Assembly (NCBI GenBank): GCA_018223185.1
Contig: JAAEYW010000011.1
Coordinates: forward strand, 1-64,000
DNA: 64,000 nucleotides
DNA from: Oceanospirillales bacterium
GTDB lineage: Bacteria > Pseudomonadota > Gammaproteobacteria > Pseudomonadales > Balneatricaceae
Direction: 5' to 3'
Shown: one piece after another, positions 52,839 to 63,805 of the stretch
Numbering within the stretch: position 1 is the first letter of the stretch
Layout of the letters: each line of letters begins with the position of its first letter
Translations under genes and position numbers: made by a program
Notes under the pieces: model-generated
What the model was told of the DNA's origin: nothing
The model's database searches: none
What the model saw: only the letters and a program-made list of their open reading frames with translations

Positions 52839-54483
52839 AAACTCTCTCCTTAAACGGAACAAGGCCGATACGTCGTACGGTCTCGATAAAACGTTCATCT
52901 TCAAAGCGGTTTTTAACGTAAACCTGCAGGATCTTCTCAATCGTATCGGCCACTTCAGCCTGAGGCACTGCTTTACCAATAATTTTACCCAGAGAGGCAT
53001 CTTCGCGGGATGAACCACCCAGTGTAATCTGGTAGAAATCCTCACCGCCTTTATCAACACCAAGGATACCGATATGGGCGACATGGTGATGAGCGCAGGC
53101 ATTAATACAGCCAGACATATTCAGTTTGATATCACCAATATCGTAAAGATAATCAAGATCATCAAACTTCGCATTAATCTGTTCTGCCACTCCCAGAGTG
53201 TGCGCATTTGCCAGAGAGCAGAAATCAAATCCCGGACAGACAATCATATCGGTCAGGGTGCCGATATTAGCGCGTGCCAGATTCAGGTCACGCAATGACT
53301 GCCACAGCGTGTAAAGATCACCCGCAGCAACATGAGCGAACACCAGGTTCTGATCATGAGTACTGCGAATCTCACCAAAGTTATAGGTATCAGCCAGATC
53401 TGCAACAGCATCCAGCTGCACATCGGTAATATCGCCCGGTGGCTTGAGGTGCGGCTTCAGAGAGATCACTACTGCGCGGTATCCGGCAACTTTGTGCGCA
53501 CGGGTATTACGCTCATACCAGGCTCGGAAATCAGCACGGTCTTCCAGCTGGTTTTCCAGCACAGACAGGCCGTCCACTGCATCAGATGCGTATGGGTGAG
53601 GCTCGAAGTACCCCTTGATCTTAGCAATATAATCATCAGTGAGTGCCAGTTCAGTGCTGCGAATGATCTGCCACTCCGCATCAACCAGCTTTCTGAATTC
53701 ATCAATACCCAGCGCATTAACCAGTATCTTGATACGCGCCTTGTACTTGTTATCACGGCGGCCATTCAGGTTGTATACCCGCAGGATCGCTTCCAGGTAA
53801 GTCAGCAGATCCTGTTTCGGCAGAAAGTCATTGATTACTTTTCCGATAACCGGAGTACGACCCAGACCACCACCGACCAGCACTTCAAAGCCGATCTCTC
53901 CGGCTGCGTTCTTCACCAGATGCAAACCAATATCATGCACCTGAGAGGCAGCACGATCTTCCGGGCCACCGGTCACGGCGATTTTAAATTTACGTGGCAG
54001 GTAAGCAAACTCAGGGTGCAGCGTAGTCCACTGTCGAATAATCTCACACCATGGACGCGGATCTTCGATCTCTTCAGGGATAATGCCGGCGAAATGATCT
54101 GTAGTGGTATTTCGCAGACAGTTACCACTGGTCTGAATCGCATGCATCTGCACCTCAGCCAGCTCGGCCAGAATATCAGGCACCTGCTCCAGCTTTGGCC
54201 AGTTCAGCTGAACATTGGTCCGGGTCGTAAAGTGAGCGTAATTTTTATCATATTTACGGGTGATATCTGCCAGTTTACGAACCTGAACAGAGTTCATCAG
54301 ACCGTAAGGTACGGCAATACGCAGCATCGGAGCCTGACGCTGAATGTAAAGACCATTCATCAGACGCAGGCCACGGAACTCCTCATCGGGAATTTCACCT
54401 GCCAGAAAACGGCGGGTCTGATCGCGGTATTGCTCAACCCGCGCATTGATCAGATTCTGATCCTGTTCATTATATTGATACAT
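52822..54483 (-). CDS. cysI: Sulfite reductase hemoprotein subunit (ferredoxin-type, CysI)
   Basis: A 553-residue siroheme [4Fe-4S] enzyme reducing sulfite to sulfide. The cluster cysteines are in CPGFDFC and GCINACAHHHV. Two ferrite-like repeats are visible, with FTTRTNVQLNW (N-terminal substrate arginines) and STHDQNLVFAHV in the second. No flavoprotein cysJ is next to it, so electrons may come from ferredoxin. A simple 8-base tandem repeat lies upstream. Its 3' end overlaps the DUF934 start. Confidence 0.92.
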   Translation of the reverse strand: MYQYNEQDQNLINARVEQYRDQTRRFLAGEIPDEEFRGLRLMNGLYIQRQAPMLRIAVPYGLMNSVQVRKLADITRKYDKNYAHFTTRTNVQLNWPKLEQVPDILAELAEVQMHAIQTSGNCLRNTTTDHFAGIIPEEIEDPRPWCEIIRQWTTLHPEFAYLPRKFKIAVTGGPEDRAASQVHDIGLHLVKNAAGEIGFEVLVGGGLGRTPVIGKVINDFLPKQDLLTYLEAILRVYNLNGRRDNKYKARIKILVNALGIDEFRKLVDAEWQIIRSTELALTDDYIAKIKGYFEPHPYASDAVDGLSVLENQLEDRADFRAWYERNTRAHKVAGYRAVVISLKPHLKPPGDITDVQLDAVADLADTYNFGEIRSTHDQNLVFAHVAAGDLYTLWQSLRDLNLARANIGTLTDMIVCPGFDFCSLANAHTLGVAEQINAKFDDLDYLYDIGDIKLNMSGCINACAHHHVAHIGILGVDKGGEDFYQITLGGSSREDASLGKIIGKAVPQAEVADTIEKILQVYVKNRFEDERFIETVRRIGLVPFKERVYAAVN

Positions 54484-54529
54484 CGTATATTAACGCCGGC
54501 TAACCGGCCCTCACCCTTTAAAAATTAAA

Positions 54530-54551
54530 ATTCAGAAATTCAGAAATTCAG
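54530..54551. repeat. 8-bp tandem repeat upstream of cysI
   Basis: ATTCAGAA occurs 2.75 times in tandem in the 90-base gap between the TauE gene and cysI. It is in or near the cysI promoter, so slippage could alter expression. Confidence 0.6.
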
Positions 54552-54573
54552 TACTATCAAGGTAACCCGTCAC

Positions 54574-55359
54574 TCAGCCTGCAAGCACAAAGCGCATGCC
54601 AATAGCCAGCAACAGTGTTCCCATAATCGGCTGTATCACTCTGGGTGACAGCTTGCTGCCAAAGTGACTGCCCAGAAATACCCCCGGTAGCGAGCCAATC
54701 ACCAGACAGAGCAGCAACCAGAGATCCACATTACCCATACTGTAGTGTCCGGCTCCTGCAATTCCCGTCAGCACAACAGCATGCACCAGATCCGTTCCTA
54801 CCAGCGTCTGCATACTCATCCGCGGATAGAGTAAAATCAGCAACGCGGTACCCAGTGCACCGGCCCCTACGGAAGAAAGTGTGACCAATCCTCCCAGAAC
54901 AACCCCCATCAGCAGCGTGACATAGGGACGATAGCGACGACCATGCTTTTCAAACCGGGTGCCTTCAAGTTTTACAACAGAGGCTCGTATCCTGGCACGA
55001 AAAAATACTGCAAAAGAGGTCAGCACCAGTGATACACCCAGAGTGATGTTCATCAGGTGTTCTACTTTTTCAAGACCACCCAGTCCGTCGAGATAGCTGA
55101 GTGTCATCAAGGCACCGGGGATACTACCACCCAGCAGTAAAAACACCACCCGCCACTCAACCAGTTTTTTCCTGGCATAGGAGATACTGCCGCCAAACTT
55201 AGTGATCGCCGCATACAGCAGATCGGTACTTACCGCCGTCACCGGGGGGATGCCAAAACCAACGATCAGAATAGGCGTCATCAAAGCACCACCGCCAATT
55301 CCGGTCAGACCGACAATAAAACCAACCACCAGGCCGGCAAAGCTGTATGCTATTTCCAT
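54574..55359 (-). CDS. TauE/SafE-family sulfite or organosulfonate permease
   Basis: About 261 residues with eight hydrophobic segments and the two-part family pattern: VGLTGIGGGALMTPILI and LGGLVTLSSVGAGALGTALL. Members move sulfite, sulfoacetate or related anions. In front of cysI it most likely exports excess sulfite or takes up a sulfur source. ATG 55359 is chosen; a TTG precedes it directly. Confidence 0.85.
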   Translation of the reverse strand: MEIAYSFAGLVVGFIVGLTGIGGGALMTPILIVGFGIPPVTAVSTDLLYAAITKFGGSISYARKKLVEWRVVFLLLGGSIPGALMTLSYLDGLGGLEKVEHLMNITLGVSLVLTSFAVFFRARIRASVVKLEGTRFEKHGRRYRPYVTLLMGVVLGGLVTLSSVGAGALGTALLILLYPRMSMQTLVGTDLVHAVVLTGIAGAGHYSMGNVDLWLLLCLVIGSLPGVFLGSHFGSKLSPRVIQPIMGTLLLAIGMRFVLAG

Positions 55360-55591
55360 CAACGTTCTCAGCTGCCTTAAATAAAGGTATCCATCTTATT
55401 TCAGACGGACCACCGCAAAATCAGAATGGGCTATAATAGCCAGCCCTTCTTATAACGCAAAATAATAATTATAAATTTATTAATTCCTTTTTGATATAAG
55501 ACATAGCCCGACCCGGGATGAAAGACCCTTATATTGCCAGGCATGCGCCTCTTATTCCAAAAAGCTATTAAAAAATTCCAACATATTCTTT

Positions 55592-55619
55592 TTGATTTTA
55601 AAAAGAGATCTGCCATAAT
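55592..55619 (+). promoter_or_regulatory. Probable promoter of cysDN
   Basis: TTGATT (55592-55597) and CATAAT (55614-55619) are 16 bp apart, leaving a leader of about 100 bases before cysD. A/T-rich sequence just upstream would suit a CysB activator site, which I cannot verify. Confidence 0.5.
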
Positions 55620-55728
55620 GGCCGTCAATAATAAGGTAGCGTGCGCTTTATGCTGGCCAGACCGAAAGGATCTGCAGCAGAGTACGCAGCCATGACATTT
55701 ATCAGGTATGTGGAAAGAGTTAATCAAT

Positions 55729-56646
55729 ATGAGTCAATTGCCGGAACACAGACTGACCCACCTGCGTCAGCTGGAAGCAGAAAGCATTCACATTATTCGC
55801 GAAGTTGCATCGGAATTCGAAAACCCGGTCATGCTTTATTCCGTCGGCAAAGATTCCGCAGTAATGCTGCATCTGGCCCGCAAAGCTTTCTACCCGGGTA
55901 AGCCTCCGTTTCCACTGATGCATGTAGACACCACCTGGAAATTCAAAGAGATGATCAGCTTCCGTGATAAAATGGCGGAAGAAGCAGGTATGGATCTGAT
56001 TGTCCATATTAATCAGGAAGGCGTTGATATGGACATCAGCCCCTTCACTCATGGCTCCAAAAAACACACCGACATCATGAAGACGCAGGGCCTCAAGCAG
56101 GCACTGAATAAATACAAATTTGATGCAGCCTTCGGTGGTGCTCGCCGCGATGAGGAAAAGTCCCGCGCCAAAGAGCGGGTGTTCTCCTTCCGTGACAAAA
56201 ATCACCGCTGGGACCCGAAAAACCAGCGCCCTGAGTTGTGGAACACTTTCAACACCCGGATAGACAAAGGCGAAAGCATCCGCGTTTTCCCACTGTCTAA
56301 CTGGACTGAGCTGGATATCTGGCAGTACATCTACCTGGAAAGCATCCCGATTGTACCGCTTTACTTTGCTGCCGAACGACCGATTGTTGTGCGCGATGGT
56401 GTAGAGATCATGGTTGATGATGACCGTCTGCCACTGGAAGAGGGCGAAGTTCCTGAGATGAAGATGGTGCGTTTCCGTACCCTCGGCTGTTACCCACTGA
56501 CCGGTGCCGTTGAGTCCTCAGCTCAAACCCTTCCCGAAATTATTCAGGAGATGCTGTTAACCACAACATCTGAGCGTCAGGGCCGGGTCATCGATAACGA
56601 CAGCGCTGGATCTATGGAACAGAAGAAGATGGAAGGTTACTTCTAA
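55729..56646 (+). CDS. cysD: Sulfate adenylyltransferase subunit 2
   Basis: A 305-residue subunit that forms APS from ATP and sulfate. The PP-loop is [30 protein letters not shown] and [18 protein letters not shown] are further conserved segments. I chose ATG 55729 ([11 protein letters not shown]) over a start seven codons earlier, matching the family N-terminus. The cysN gene follows after 107 bases. Confidence 0.95.
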   Translation: MSQLPEHRLTHLRQLEAESIHIIREVASEFENPVMLYSVGKDSAVMLHLARKAFYPGKPPFPLMHVDTTWKFKEMISFRDKMAEEAGMDLIVHINQEGVDMDISPFTHGSKKHTDIMKTQGLKQALNKYKFDAAFGGARRDEEKSRAKERVFSFRDKNHRWDPKNQRPELWNTFNTRIDKGESIRVFPLSNWTELDIWQYIYLESIPIVPLYFAAERPIVVRDGVEIMVDDDRLPLEEGEVPEMKMVRFRTLGCYPLTGAVESSAQTLPEIIQEMLLTTTSERQGRVIDNDSAGSMEQKKMEGYF

Positions 56647-56753
56647 CACTGTTGCAACGGTTATTAACCGGTTAATTCAGACTGACCGGTTACTGCCTTT
56701 ACTAAGATTTCAGTTACTGCACTGTACAGAATTTAAGAATACGGAACACAATC

Positions 56754-58466
56754 ATGAGTCATCAGTCCGATCTGATCGCCAGCGATATCGAAGCTTATCT
56801 GGCACAACATGAAAACAAAGAACTGCTGCGCTTTCTTACTTGCGGCAGCGTAGATGATGGTAAATCGACCCTGATCGGTCGTCTGCTGCACGATTCAAAA
56901 ATGATCTATGAAGATCAGCTTGCTGCGCTGCACGCAGATAACGCAAAAGTTGGTAATGCGGGTGAAGAGCTGGATCTGGCACTGCTGGTCGATGGTTTGC
57001 AGGCAGAGCGCGAACAGGGCATCACCATTGATGTTGCCTACCGCTACTTCTCAACCGATAAGCGTAAATTTATCATCGCTGACACCCCCGGACATGAGCA
57101 ATATACCCGGAACATGGCTACCGGCGCGTCGACCTGCGATCTGGCGATCATCCTGATTGATGCCCGTCACGGCGTACAGGTTCAGACCAAGCGTCACAGC
57201 TTCATTGTGTCCCTGCTGGGCATCAAACACACCATCGTAGCAATCAATAAGATGGACCTGGTGGACTTCAGCGAAGCCCGCTATGAAGAGATTAAACAGG
57301 ATTATCTGAACTTCGCCACAGACCTGGATCTGAAAGATATCCATTTCGTGCCATTATCAGCGCTAAAAGGCGACAACGTCGTCAATCTTAGCGAGAACAT
57401 GCCGTGGTATAAAGAAGTTCCACTGATGCAGTATCTGGAAACCATCGAGATTGCGAATGATCAGAACTTCGATCAGCTGCGCTTCCCGGTGCAGTACGTT
57501 AACCGTCCCAACCTGGATTTCCGTGGTTATTGCGGCACTCTGGGGTCTGGCGTGGTGCGTCCAGGCGATGCAGTCACCGTTCTGCCGTCAGGCAAGAGCA
57601 GCCGGGTGAAATCAATTGTCTCTTTTGAGGGAGAGTTGCAGGAAGCCTTCCCACCAATGGCTGTCACCCTGACACTGGAAGATGAGATCGATATCAGCCG
57701 TGGCGATATGATCGTACACAGCAGCGATAACGTCCCGGTCAGCAACCGCTTTGATGCCATGGTAGTATGGATGGCTGAGCAGGATCTGATGCCCGGCCGT
57801 CAGTACGATATTAAGATGGCAACCCAGACTATCGCCGGCGGCATCAGCAGCATTCGTCACTGCGTTGATGTGAATACGCAGCAACAGCACCCGGCAGCCA
57901 CACTCAAGCTGAATGAGATTGGCCGCTGTGAGATTACCCTTGAGCGCCCGGTAGTGACTGACGATTATCGCTCTCACCATACCACCGGTTCATTCATCAT
58001 CATTGACCGGCTGACCAATATCACGGTTGCTGCGGGTATGATTGCAGCTGACAACACTGATAACAGCTCGGTGAGCGATCACCTGGTTACCACCAGTGCC
58101 GCCATCAGCAAACAGGACCGCGAGCGCCGGTTCGGTCAGAAGGCGATTACTCTGGCGATTCAGGGCGGCTCTCAGGAGCAACGCAACACGCTGCTGTACA
58201 CCACCGAACGACAACTGTTCAATCAGGGACGTGCAGTCGCTGTACTGAACAACGCAGTTGTTGCAGAAGCCGGTCGGGTCGCCAGCCTGTTCAACGACAA
58301 TGGTCTTCTGGTACTAACCGATGCCAATGCAGCCCTGCCAGCGGGAACTCTGATTGTGGATCTTGACGGTGGCGTCAGCGATCTGAGCCTGAACGCATCG
58401 GCACAACCAGCCTCTGCACAAGCCAATGCAATTCTGGAACTGTTGCGCGAAAACGGCGCCATCTGA
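56754..58466 (+). CDS. cysN: Sulfate adenylyltransferase subunit 1 with degenerate APS-kinase tail
   Basis: 570 residues. The first part of about 440 is a GTPase that drives APS synthesis, with [20 protein letters not shown] and NKMD, and two EF-Tu-like barrels. The tail from about residue 450 aligns in pattern with Cys[48 protein letters not shown]. However, the expected P-loop GLSGAGKST reads GGSQEQRNT and the tail is shorter than a CysC domain. It appears to be a dead APS kinase left from a CysNC fusion. The APS reductase nearby does not need PAPS. Confidence 0.88.
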   Translation: MSHQSDLIASDIEAYLAQHENKELLRFLTCGSVDDGKSTLIGRLLHDSKMIYEDQLAALHADNAKVGNAGEELDLALLVDGLQAEREQGITIDVAYRYFSTDKRKFIIADTPGHEQYTRNMATGASTCDLAIILIDARHGVQVQTKRHSFIVSLLGIKHTIVAINKMDLVDFSEARYEEIKQDYLNFATDLDLKDIHFVPLSALKGDNVVNLSENMPWYKEVPLMQYLETIEIANDQNFDQLRFPVQYVNRPNLDFRGYCGTLGSGVVRPGDAVTVLPSGKSSRVKSIVSFEGELQEAFPPMAVTLTLEDEIDISRGDMIVHSSDNVPVSNRFDAMVVWMAEQDLMPGRQYDIKMATQTIAGGISSIRHCVDVNTQQQHPAATLKLNEIGRCEITLERPVVTDDYRSHHTTGSFIIIDRLTNITVAAGMIAADNTDNSSVSDHLVTTSAAISKQDRERRFGQKAITLAIQGGSQEQRNTLLYTTERQLFNQGRAVAVLNNAVVAEAGRVASLFNDNGLLVLTDANAALPAGTLIVDLDGGVSDLSLNASAQPASAQANAILELLRENGAI

Positions 58467-58493
58467 TCCTCAGGGATTCAGGTGATAAACACT

Positions 58494-58523
58494 CCGGGTC
58501 TGATTCAGTTCAGACCCGGTTTG
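58494..58523 (+). terminator. Terminator after cysN
   Basis: CCGGGTCTGA and TCAGACCCGG (perfect 10-bp arms, 6-base loop), followed by a short T-rich stretch. Confidence 0.75.
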
Positions 58524-58614
58524 TCGTTTGGGGAGATCTTGCCGAAAGCATCAGCAGATCATCCGGTTTTTATGCTGCAGGTGCAGAAAAATTGAGGCAC
58601 GTCAGGCATAAAGC

Positions 58615-58680
58615 TATACCGGAAAGCCTCCAAAATCGGTAGACTTTAGAACTTTCCAATTTTAAGGCAGTTCCGGTATA
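58615..58680 (+). promoter_or_regulatory. Long inverted repeat upstream of rnfA
   Basis: TATACCGGAA (58615-58624) and TTCCGGTATA (58671-58680) are perfect 10-bp arms 46 bases apart, extended by GCC/GGC pairs inside. A third ATACCGG follows at 58684-58690. A possible promoter (TTGAGG at 58592, TATACC at 58615) would put the left arm on the -10. Either a folded leader or a DNA operator is possible. Confidence 0.4.
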
Positions 58681-58709
58681 CCCATACCGGTGATGATGTA
58701 ACAAATCTT

Positions 58710-59291
58710 ATGACTGATTATCTGCTAATTATTATCAGCACCGTGCTGGTGAACAACTTCGTACTGGTTCAGTTTCTGGGACTGTGCCCTTTCATGGGCG
58801 TGTCCAACAAACTCGAAACAGCGATGGGAATGTCACTGGCAACGACGTTTGTTCTGACCCTTTCATCGATTTGCAGTTATCTGGTATACACTTACCTGCT
58901 GGCACCACTGGATCTGACCTACCTGAAAACCATCTCATTTATTCTGGTTATTGCAGTGGTCGTGCAGTTCACAGAGATGGTAGTACGCAAAACCAGTCCC
59001 CTGCTGTACAAGTTACTGGGGATCTTTCTGCCCCTCATCACCACTAACTGTGCAGTTCTGGGTGTTGCACTGTTAAATATCAAAAAGATGAACGGCTTTA
59101 TTGAGTCGATCGCTTATGGGTTTGGCGCCGCGGTTGGTTTTTCGCTGGCACTTATCCTGTTTTCCGCCATGCGGGAGCGTATCACCATCGCTGATGTACC
59201 GGCTCCGTTTCAGGGAACCGCAATCGGCATGGTGACTGCGGGCCTGATGTCACTCGCCTTCCTCGGTTTTACCGGTCTGGTTCAGTTTTAA
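58710..59291 (+). CDS. rnfA: Rnf/Rsx electron-transport complex subunit A
   Basis: A 193-residue inner-membrane protein with six hydrophobic segments. [20 protein letters not shown] and [17 protein letters not shown] are family signatures; with RnfE, it forms the central channel that holds a [2Fe-2S] cluster through the Cys in GLCPF and TNCAV. First gene of the Rnf operon. Confidence 0.95.
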   Translation: MTDYLLIIISTVLVNNFVLVQFLGLCPFMGVSNKLETAMGMSLATTFVLTLSSICSYLVYTYLLAPLDLTYLKTISFILVIAVVVQFTEMVVRKTSPLLYKLLGIFLPLITTNCAVLGVALLNIKKMNGFIESIAYGFGAAVGFSLALILFSAMRERITIADVPAPFQGTAIGMVTAGLMSLAFLGFTGLVQF

Positions 59292-59300
59292 GGAGTTACC

Positions 59301-59900
59301 GTGAGCGCTGTATTAATTGCCGTGCTGGTATTGTTAGGACTGGGCCTGGTATTCGGTATCCTGCTGGGTTATTCCTCAATCCGCTTTAAAGTCGAAGGCA
59401 ACCCTCTGGTTGACCAGGTCGACTCATTATTGCCTCAGACCCAGTGTGGTCAGTGCGGACATCCCGGCTGTCGCCCCTATGCAGAAGCGATCGTCAACAA
59501 CGATGAAGCGATTAACAAATGCCCTCCCGGGGGCCTGAGCACCATCGAAGCCCTGGCAGATCTGCTGGATGTAGAAGCGATTCCTCTGGACGCCGAACAC
59601 GGCGAAGAACAGATCAAAAAAGTAGCTTACATCCGTGAAGATGAGTGTATCGGCTGCACCAAGTGTATTCAGGCGTGTCCGGTTGACGCTATTCTCGGTG
59701 CAGCAAAACAGATGCACACCGTAATCGTTTCCGAATGTACCGGCTGTGATCTCTGTGTCGAACCCTGCCCTGTTGATTGTATTGATATGCTGCCCATCGA
59801 AACCACACTTAACGGCTGGCAATGGCCAGTGCCTAAATCCGGTGTTGAACTGATCGCGACCGATCGCCACCCAGGGATTGCACTGGAGGCTGATGCATGA
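59301..59900 (+). CDS. rnfB: Rnf complex subunit B (iron-sulfur)
   Basis: A 199-residue subunit with an N-terminal membrane helix, a CGQCGHPGC [4Fe-4S] domain, and two ferredoxin clusters, [15 protein letters not shown] and [15 protein letters not shown]. It passes electrons between ferredoxin and the membrane part. The start is GTG with AAGGAG upstream. It overlaps rnfC by four bases. Confidence 0.95.
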   Translation: MSAVLIAVLVLLGLGLVFGILLGYSSIRFKVEGNPLVDQVDSLLPQTQCGQCGHPGCRPYAEAIVNNDEAINKCPPGGLSTIEALADLLDVEAIPLDAEHGEEQIKKVAYIREDECIGCTKCIQACPVDAILGAAKQMHTVIVSECTGCDLCVEPCPVDCIDMLPIETTLNGWQWPVPKSGVELIATDRHPGIALEADA

Positions 59901-62677
59901 AAAATACAGTTAAAGTGCATAGTTTTCATGGGGGGATTCACCCACCTGAAAACAAAAAACAATCCACTGGAGCACCCATCTCACTGGCGCCGCTACCGTC
60001 GCGGGTTGTATTGCCACTGCAGCAACATATAGGCCTGCCCGCTGAGCCGGTAGTCAACGTTGGTGACCGGGTTTTGAAGGGCCAGCTGGTTGCTGAAGCC
60101 GTTGGACGGATCAGCGCCAACATTCATGCATCTGTCTCCGGCACCATTATCGCTATTGCGCCCCATCCGGTACCGCATATGTCCGGTATGGAAGCCGGCT
60201 GCCTGATCATTGAATCAGATGGCCGGGATGAATGGATTGAACACCAGGGGCTTGAGGATTATACCCGTCTACCCAAACAGGAGCTGATTGAGTATATCCG
60301 TCAGGCGGGTATCGCCGGGATGGGCGGCGCAGGCTTTCCAACCGATGTAAAACTGCACCTGGGTGATGATCATATCGTCAACACCCTGATCATCAATGCT
60401 GCCGAATGCGAACCCTATATCACCGCGGATGATATGCTGATGCGGGAACGCGCCAATGAGGTTCTGGGTGGCATAGAGATCATCGCTCATCTGCTGAAAC
60501 CCTTGCATATTATGGTGGGTATCGAGGATAACAAACCTCAGGCAATTCGCGCCCTGCATGCAGCACTGGATAACAGCCCGCTGAATCTGGATATTGTCAT
60601 AACACCAACGAAATACCCCTCCGGTGGTGAAAAGCAGCTGATAAAGCTGTTAACCGGGGTTGAAGTCCCCAGCGGCAGGATTCCGGCCGATGTCGGGATT
60701 GTCTGTCAGAATATCGGTACGACCACTGCGATCTACCGCGCGGTTGTCCATGGCGAACCGCTGATCTCAAGAATCGTAACGGTTACCGGTCAGGCTGCTG
60801 GCCACAAACAGAATTATGAAGTTCGTATCGGTACCCCTTTTGCTGATCTGCTGGATCACTCCGAAGTCAGACGTGAGCAGATGCATCGCCTGGTTGTCGG
60901 CGGTCCGATGATGGGCATAACAGTGTCCAATGAACAGATCCCTGTTATTAAAACCACCAACTGCCTGATCGCAGGCTCCATCGAAGAGATGCCTCCGCAA
61001 CCCCCGGCACAGGCCTGTATCCGTTGCGGTATGTGCGAGCAGGTATGTCCAGCAGAGCTGCTGCCACAGCAACTTTACTGGTTTGCCAAAGGCAAAGAGT
61101 TTGATAAAGCCCGTCATCACAACCTGTTCGACTGTATCGAATGTGGTGCCTGTTCTTACGTCTGTCCGAGCAACATTCCACTGGTACAGTATTATCGCTT
61201 TGCCAAAGCGGAGATCCGTAAAGAGGATGAGGAGCAGCGTAAAGCGGATCATGCACGGATCCGCTTCGAAGCCCGTTTAGAACGCCTGGAACGTGAAAAG
61301 ATCGAAAAAGAGGAGCGTCGCAAGCAGCGGGCAATCGAAGCAGCCGCGGCCCAGGCAGCGAAAAAAGATGCCGCTTTGAGCAGAGCCACCACAGCGCCTG
61401 CCTCCGGCACTATGGCATCAGGAGCACCTGACCTCAAACAGCTGAAAAGCAATGCGGCTATTGCCCGTACTAAACTCAGAAAAGCGGAAAAGGCACTGGC
61501 CAACGCTCAGGAAAAAGGTCTGGAGGGTATCGAAACGCTGCAGGCAACCCTGCAACAACTCCAGCTTAAATCAGAACAGGCGGAGAAAGCCTATACTGAT
61601 GCCCAGAACACTCCGGTTCAGAAGCACACTCAGACTGCTCCGGAAACCGACCTGAAACAGTTAAAGAATAACGCAGCGATCGCCCGTACCAAACTGAAAA
61701 AAGCGGAAAAACAGTTGGCAGCAGCGCACGAAAGCGGCGACGGCGATATCGACGCACTGAAAGCGCAGATAGCCGAGCTGCAGGCCAAAAATATAGCCGC
61801 CGAGAAAGCTTATAAAGAGGCTGAAAGCGGCAATAACCCGGCCACTGCAGCAGACATCGACACAGCTGAGCTGGAAGCGGATATCGCCGCAATGCAGGGT
61901 AAGGTCGATAAAGCGGAAAGCGCCTGGAAGGCAGCGGTTGAATCCGGCAGCCCGGCAGCCGATAAGATGGCCGCAGGCGTCGATAAACTGAAAGACAAGC
62001 TCAAAGCCCTGCAGGATGAGCTGACAAATCTGCGCTCTTCAGCATCTGTAACCCCGCCTGCAACAGTAGACACCTCAGCGCTTGAATCTGAAATCGCCGT
62101 GATGCAGGGCAAAGTTGATAAAGCAGAAAACGCCTGGAAGGCGGCTGTTGAATCCGGCAGCCCGGCAGCTGATAAGATGGCCGCAGGCGTCAATAAACTG
62201 AAAGACAAGCTCAAAGCCCTGCAGGACGAGCTGACACAGGCTAAAGTCAGTACTGCGGCCAAACCAGCGCCCATGACTAAAGCAGAGCCAGCCACCAGTC
62301 TCAAAGAAATGAAACAGCAGGTGTCGATTATGCGCACTAAGCTGAAGAAGGCTGAGAAACAGCTGGCAGAGCTTGCCGAAGGAGAGGCAAATCCGGCACT
62401 GGAAGCCGATATCGCTGAGCTGAAAGCCCGTCATGATGTCGCACAGGCCATATTCAATGCAGCCGAGGCAGAAAAAGCTGCTGACGCTGCCAGACAGGGT
62501 ATTGATCTCAAACAACTGAAGATCGACGCGGCGATGGCCCGGGCGGCAGTCACTAAAGCAGAACGGGCACTGAGCAAAGCGGAAGCAGATCATAAACAGA
62601 CTCTGGAAGAGGAACTTCTGGCGGCCCGGACTGAGGCTGAAAAGCTGAACTCGACTCTGGAACGTTTCTCCGAATAG
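59897..62677 (+). CDS. rnfC: Rnf complex subunit C with long helical repeat tail
   Basis: A 926-residue subunit: NADH-binding FMN part ([24 protein letters not shown] [13 protein letters not shown]), two [4Fe-4S] sites [14 protein letters not shown] and [14 protein letters not shown] near residues 375-415, and after about residue 440 a charged Ala/Lys/Glu-rich tail of about 480 residues. The tail has four copies of a LKQLK-x-x-A-x-x-RTKL-KAEK motif and a tandem 70-residue repeat at 61866-62236. Long alpha-helical or coiled-coil RnfC tails are usual in gammaproteobacteria, but vary in length. Confidence 0.93.
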   Translation: MKNTVKVHSFHGGIHPPENKKQSTGAPISLAPLPSRVVLPLQQHIGLPAEPVVNVGDRVLKGQLVAEAVGRISANIHASVSGTIIAIAPHPVPHMSGMEAGCLIIESDGRDEWIEHQGLEDYTRLPKQELIEYIRQAGIAGMGGAGFPTDVKLHLGDDHIVNTLIINAAECEPYITADDMLMRERANEVLGGIEIIAHLLKPLHIMVGIEDNKPQAIRALHAALDNSPLNLDIVITPTKYPSGGEKQLIKLLTGVEVPSGRIPADVGIVCQNIGTTTAIYRAVVHGEPLISRIVTVTGQAAGHKQNYEVRIGTPFADLLDHSEVRREQMHRLVVGGPMMGITVSNEQIPVIKTTNCLIAGSIEEMPPQPPAQACIRCGMCEQVCPAELLPQQLYWFAKGKEFDKARHHNLFDCIECGACSYVCPSNIPLVQYYRFAKAEIRKEDEEQRKADHARIRFEARLERLEREKIEKEERRKQRAIEAAAAQAAKKDAALSRATTAPASGTMASGAPDLKQLKSNAAIARTKLRKAEKALANAQEKGLEGIETLQATLQQLQLKSEQAEKAYTDAQNTPVQKHTQTAPETDLKQLKNNAAIARTKLKKAEKQLAAAHESGDGDIDALKAQIAELQAKNIAAEKAYKEAESGNNPATAADIDTAELEADIAAMQGKVDKAESAWKAAVESGSPAADKMAAGVDKLKDKLKALQDELTNLRSSASVTPPATVDTSALESEIAVMQGKVDKAENAWKAAVESGSPAADKMAAGVNKLKDKLKALQDELTQAKVSTAAKPAPMTKAEPATSLKEMKQQVSIMRTKLKKAEKQLAELAEGEANPALEADIAELKARHDVAQAIFNAAEAEKAADAARQGIDLKQLKIDAAMARAAVTKAERALSKAEADHKQTLEEELLAARTEAEKLNSTLERFSE
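61866..62236 (+). repeat. Tandem 210-bp repeat inside rnfC
   Basis: Two copies, 61866-62026 and 62076-62236, repeat at 210-bp intervals and encode near-identical 54-residue segments with MQGKVDKAE and [16 protein letters not shown]. In-frame expansion of a helical tail is the likely origin. Confidence 0.9.
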
Positions 62678-62761
62678 TATTTATTTTTTAAGCAGACGTT
62701 TGACTAAGCGTCTCTAATAAGCCGCTTCTATTACACGAAGCGGCAGGACTGAGTAAACAGA

Positions 62762-63805
62762 ATGGCACTGATCCGAATCACATCACCCCATGCACACCGC
62801 GCTGGCAGCACCGGCAATGTGATGCTAACGGTGTTGATCGCCACCCTCCCCGGACTGGCTGCAATGACCTTCTTTTTTGGCTGGGGCACCCTGATTCAGG
62901 TTCTCTGGGGTACGCTGCTGGCAGTGGCTATGGAAGCCGCTATCGTGAAGCTGCGTAAGCGACCCGTCAGTTTTTATCTGACCGACTACAGTGCAGTTGT
63001 CACCGCAGTACTGCTGGGACTGGCACTGCCACCATTTGCACCCTGGTGGGTCATGATGATCGGCATAATCGTTGCGATCGTTATTGCCAAGCAGCTGTAT
63101 GGCGGTATGGGTAACAACCCATTTAATCCGGCTATGGTGGCTTATGCGCTGCTGCTGGTGTCATTTCCGGTGCAGATGACCAGCTGGGCGGCCCCTTTTG
63201 TAATGACCGGAGAGGGTTGGTCGGTGCTTTCCCTGGGTGATACGCTGGGTGCTATTTTTGGCACCGCCGGAGTCTCCGTTGATGCACATACGATGGCAAC
63301 ACCGCTGGATATTATGCGTCACCGGGGCGGTTTTACCACCGAAGAGATGTGGGTCGAAAATGCGCTGCTGGCCAATGGAATTGGTGCCTGGCATGCGGTA
63401 AGTGCGGCCTACTTTATGGGCGGCATTTTTCTGTTGTACAAAAAAATATTTACCTGGCATACCCCGGTGGCGATGCTGGGAAGCCTGGCCGTTATCTCCA
63501 CCCTGTTTTTCCTGCTGATGCCGGATCAGTATCCTGATCCGTTTTTCCATCTGACGGCCGGGGCAACGATGCTGGGTGCATTCTTTATCGCAACCGATCC
63601 GGTCACATCGGCAACCAGTAACAGAGGTAAACTCTGGTTTGGTGCAGGCATCGGTATGCTGATATTTGTTATCCGCAGCTGGGGGAACTATCCGGATGCT
63701 GTGGCGTTCGCTGTCTTGCTGATGAACCTCTGTGCACCGTTTATTGATCAGTACACTCAACCCCGCAGTTACGGCCATGCAAAACCAAACCGGGGTATGA
63801 AGTAA
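62762..63805 (+). CDS. rnfD: Rnf complex subunit D
   Basis: A 347-residue membrane subunit with about nine hydrophobic segments. It carries LTDYSAVVTAVLLGLALPP, GGMGNNPFNPAMVAYA and ATDPVTSATSNRGK; FMN is bound covalently to a Thr in a S-x-x-T-type site, and the family locates this in the second half of the membrane domain. Its stop overlaps the rnfG ATG by one base. Confidence 0.95.
   Translation: MALIRITSPHAHRAGSTGNVMLTVLIATLPGLAAMTFFFGWGTLIQVLWGTLLAVAMEAAIVKLRKRPVSFYLTDYSAVVTAVLLGLALPPFAPWWVMMIGIIVAIVIAKQLYGGMGNNPFNPAMVAYALLLVSFPVQMTSWAAPFVMTGEGWSVLSLGDTLGAIFGTAGVSVDAHTMATPLDIMRHRGGFTTEEMWVENALLANGIGAWHAVSAAYFMGGIFLLYKKIFTWHTPVAMLGSLAVISTLFFLLMPDQYPDPFFHLTAGATMLGAFFIATDPVTSATSNRGKLWFGAGIGMLIFVIRSWGNYPDAVAFAVLLMNLCAPFIDQYTQPRSYGHAKPNRGMK

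Noticed and set aside
53332..54528. A 398-codon open frame on the + strand opposite cysI
   Set aside because: It mirrors cysI on the other strand, has no recognisable domain and its residues are a typical antisense shadow; cysI has full active-site motifs.
61866..62236. Tandem repeat in rnfC as a mobile element
   Set aside because: The repeats are in frame, coding and match the helical tail pattern; no terminal repeats or transposase are present.
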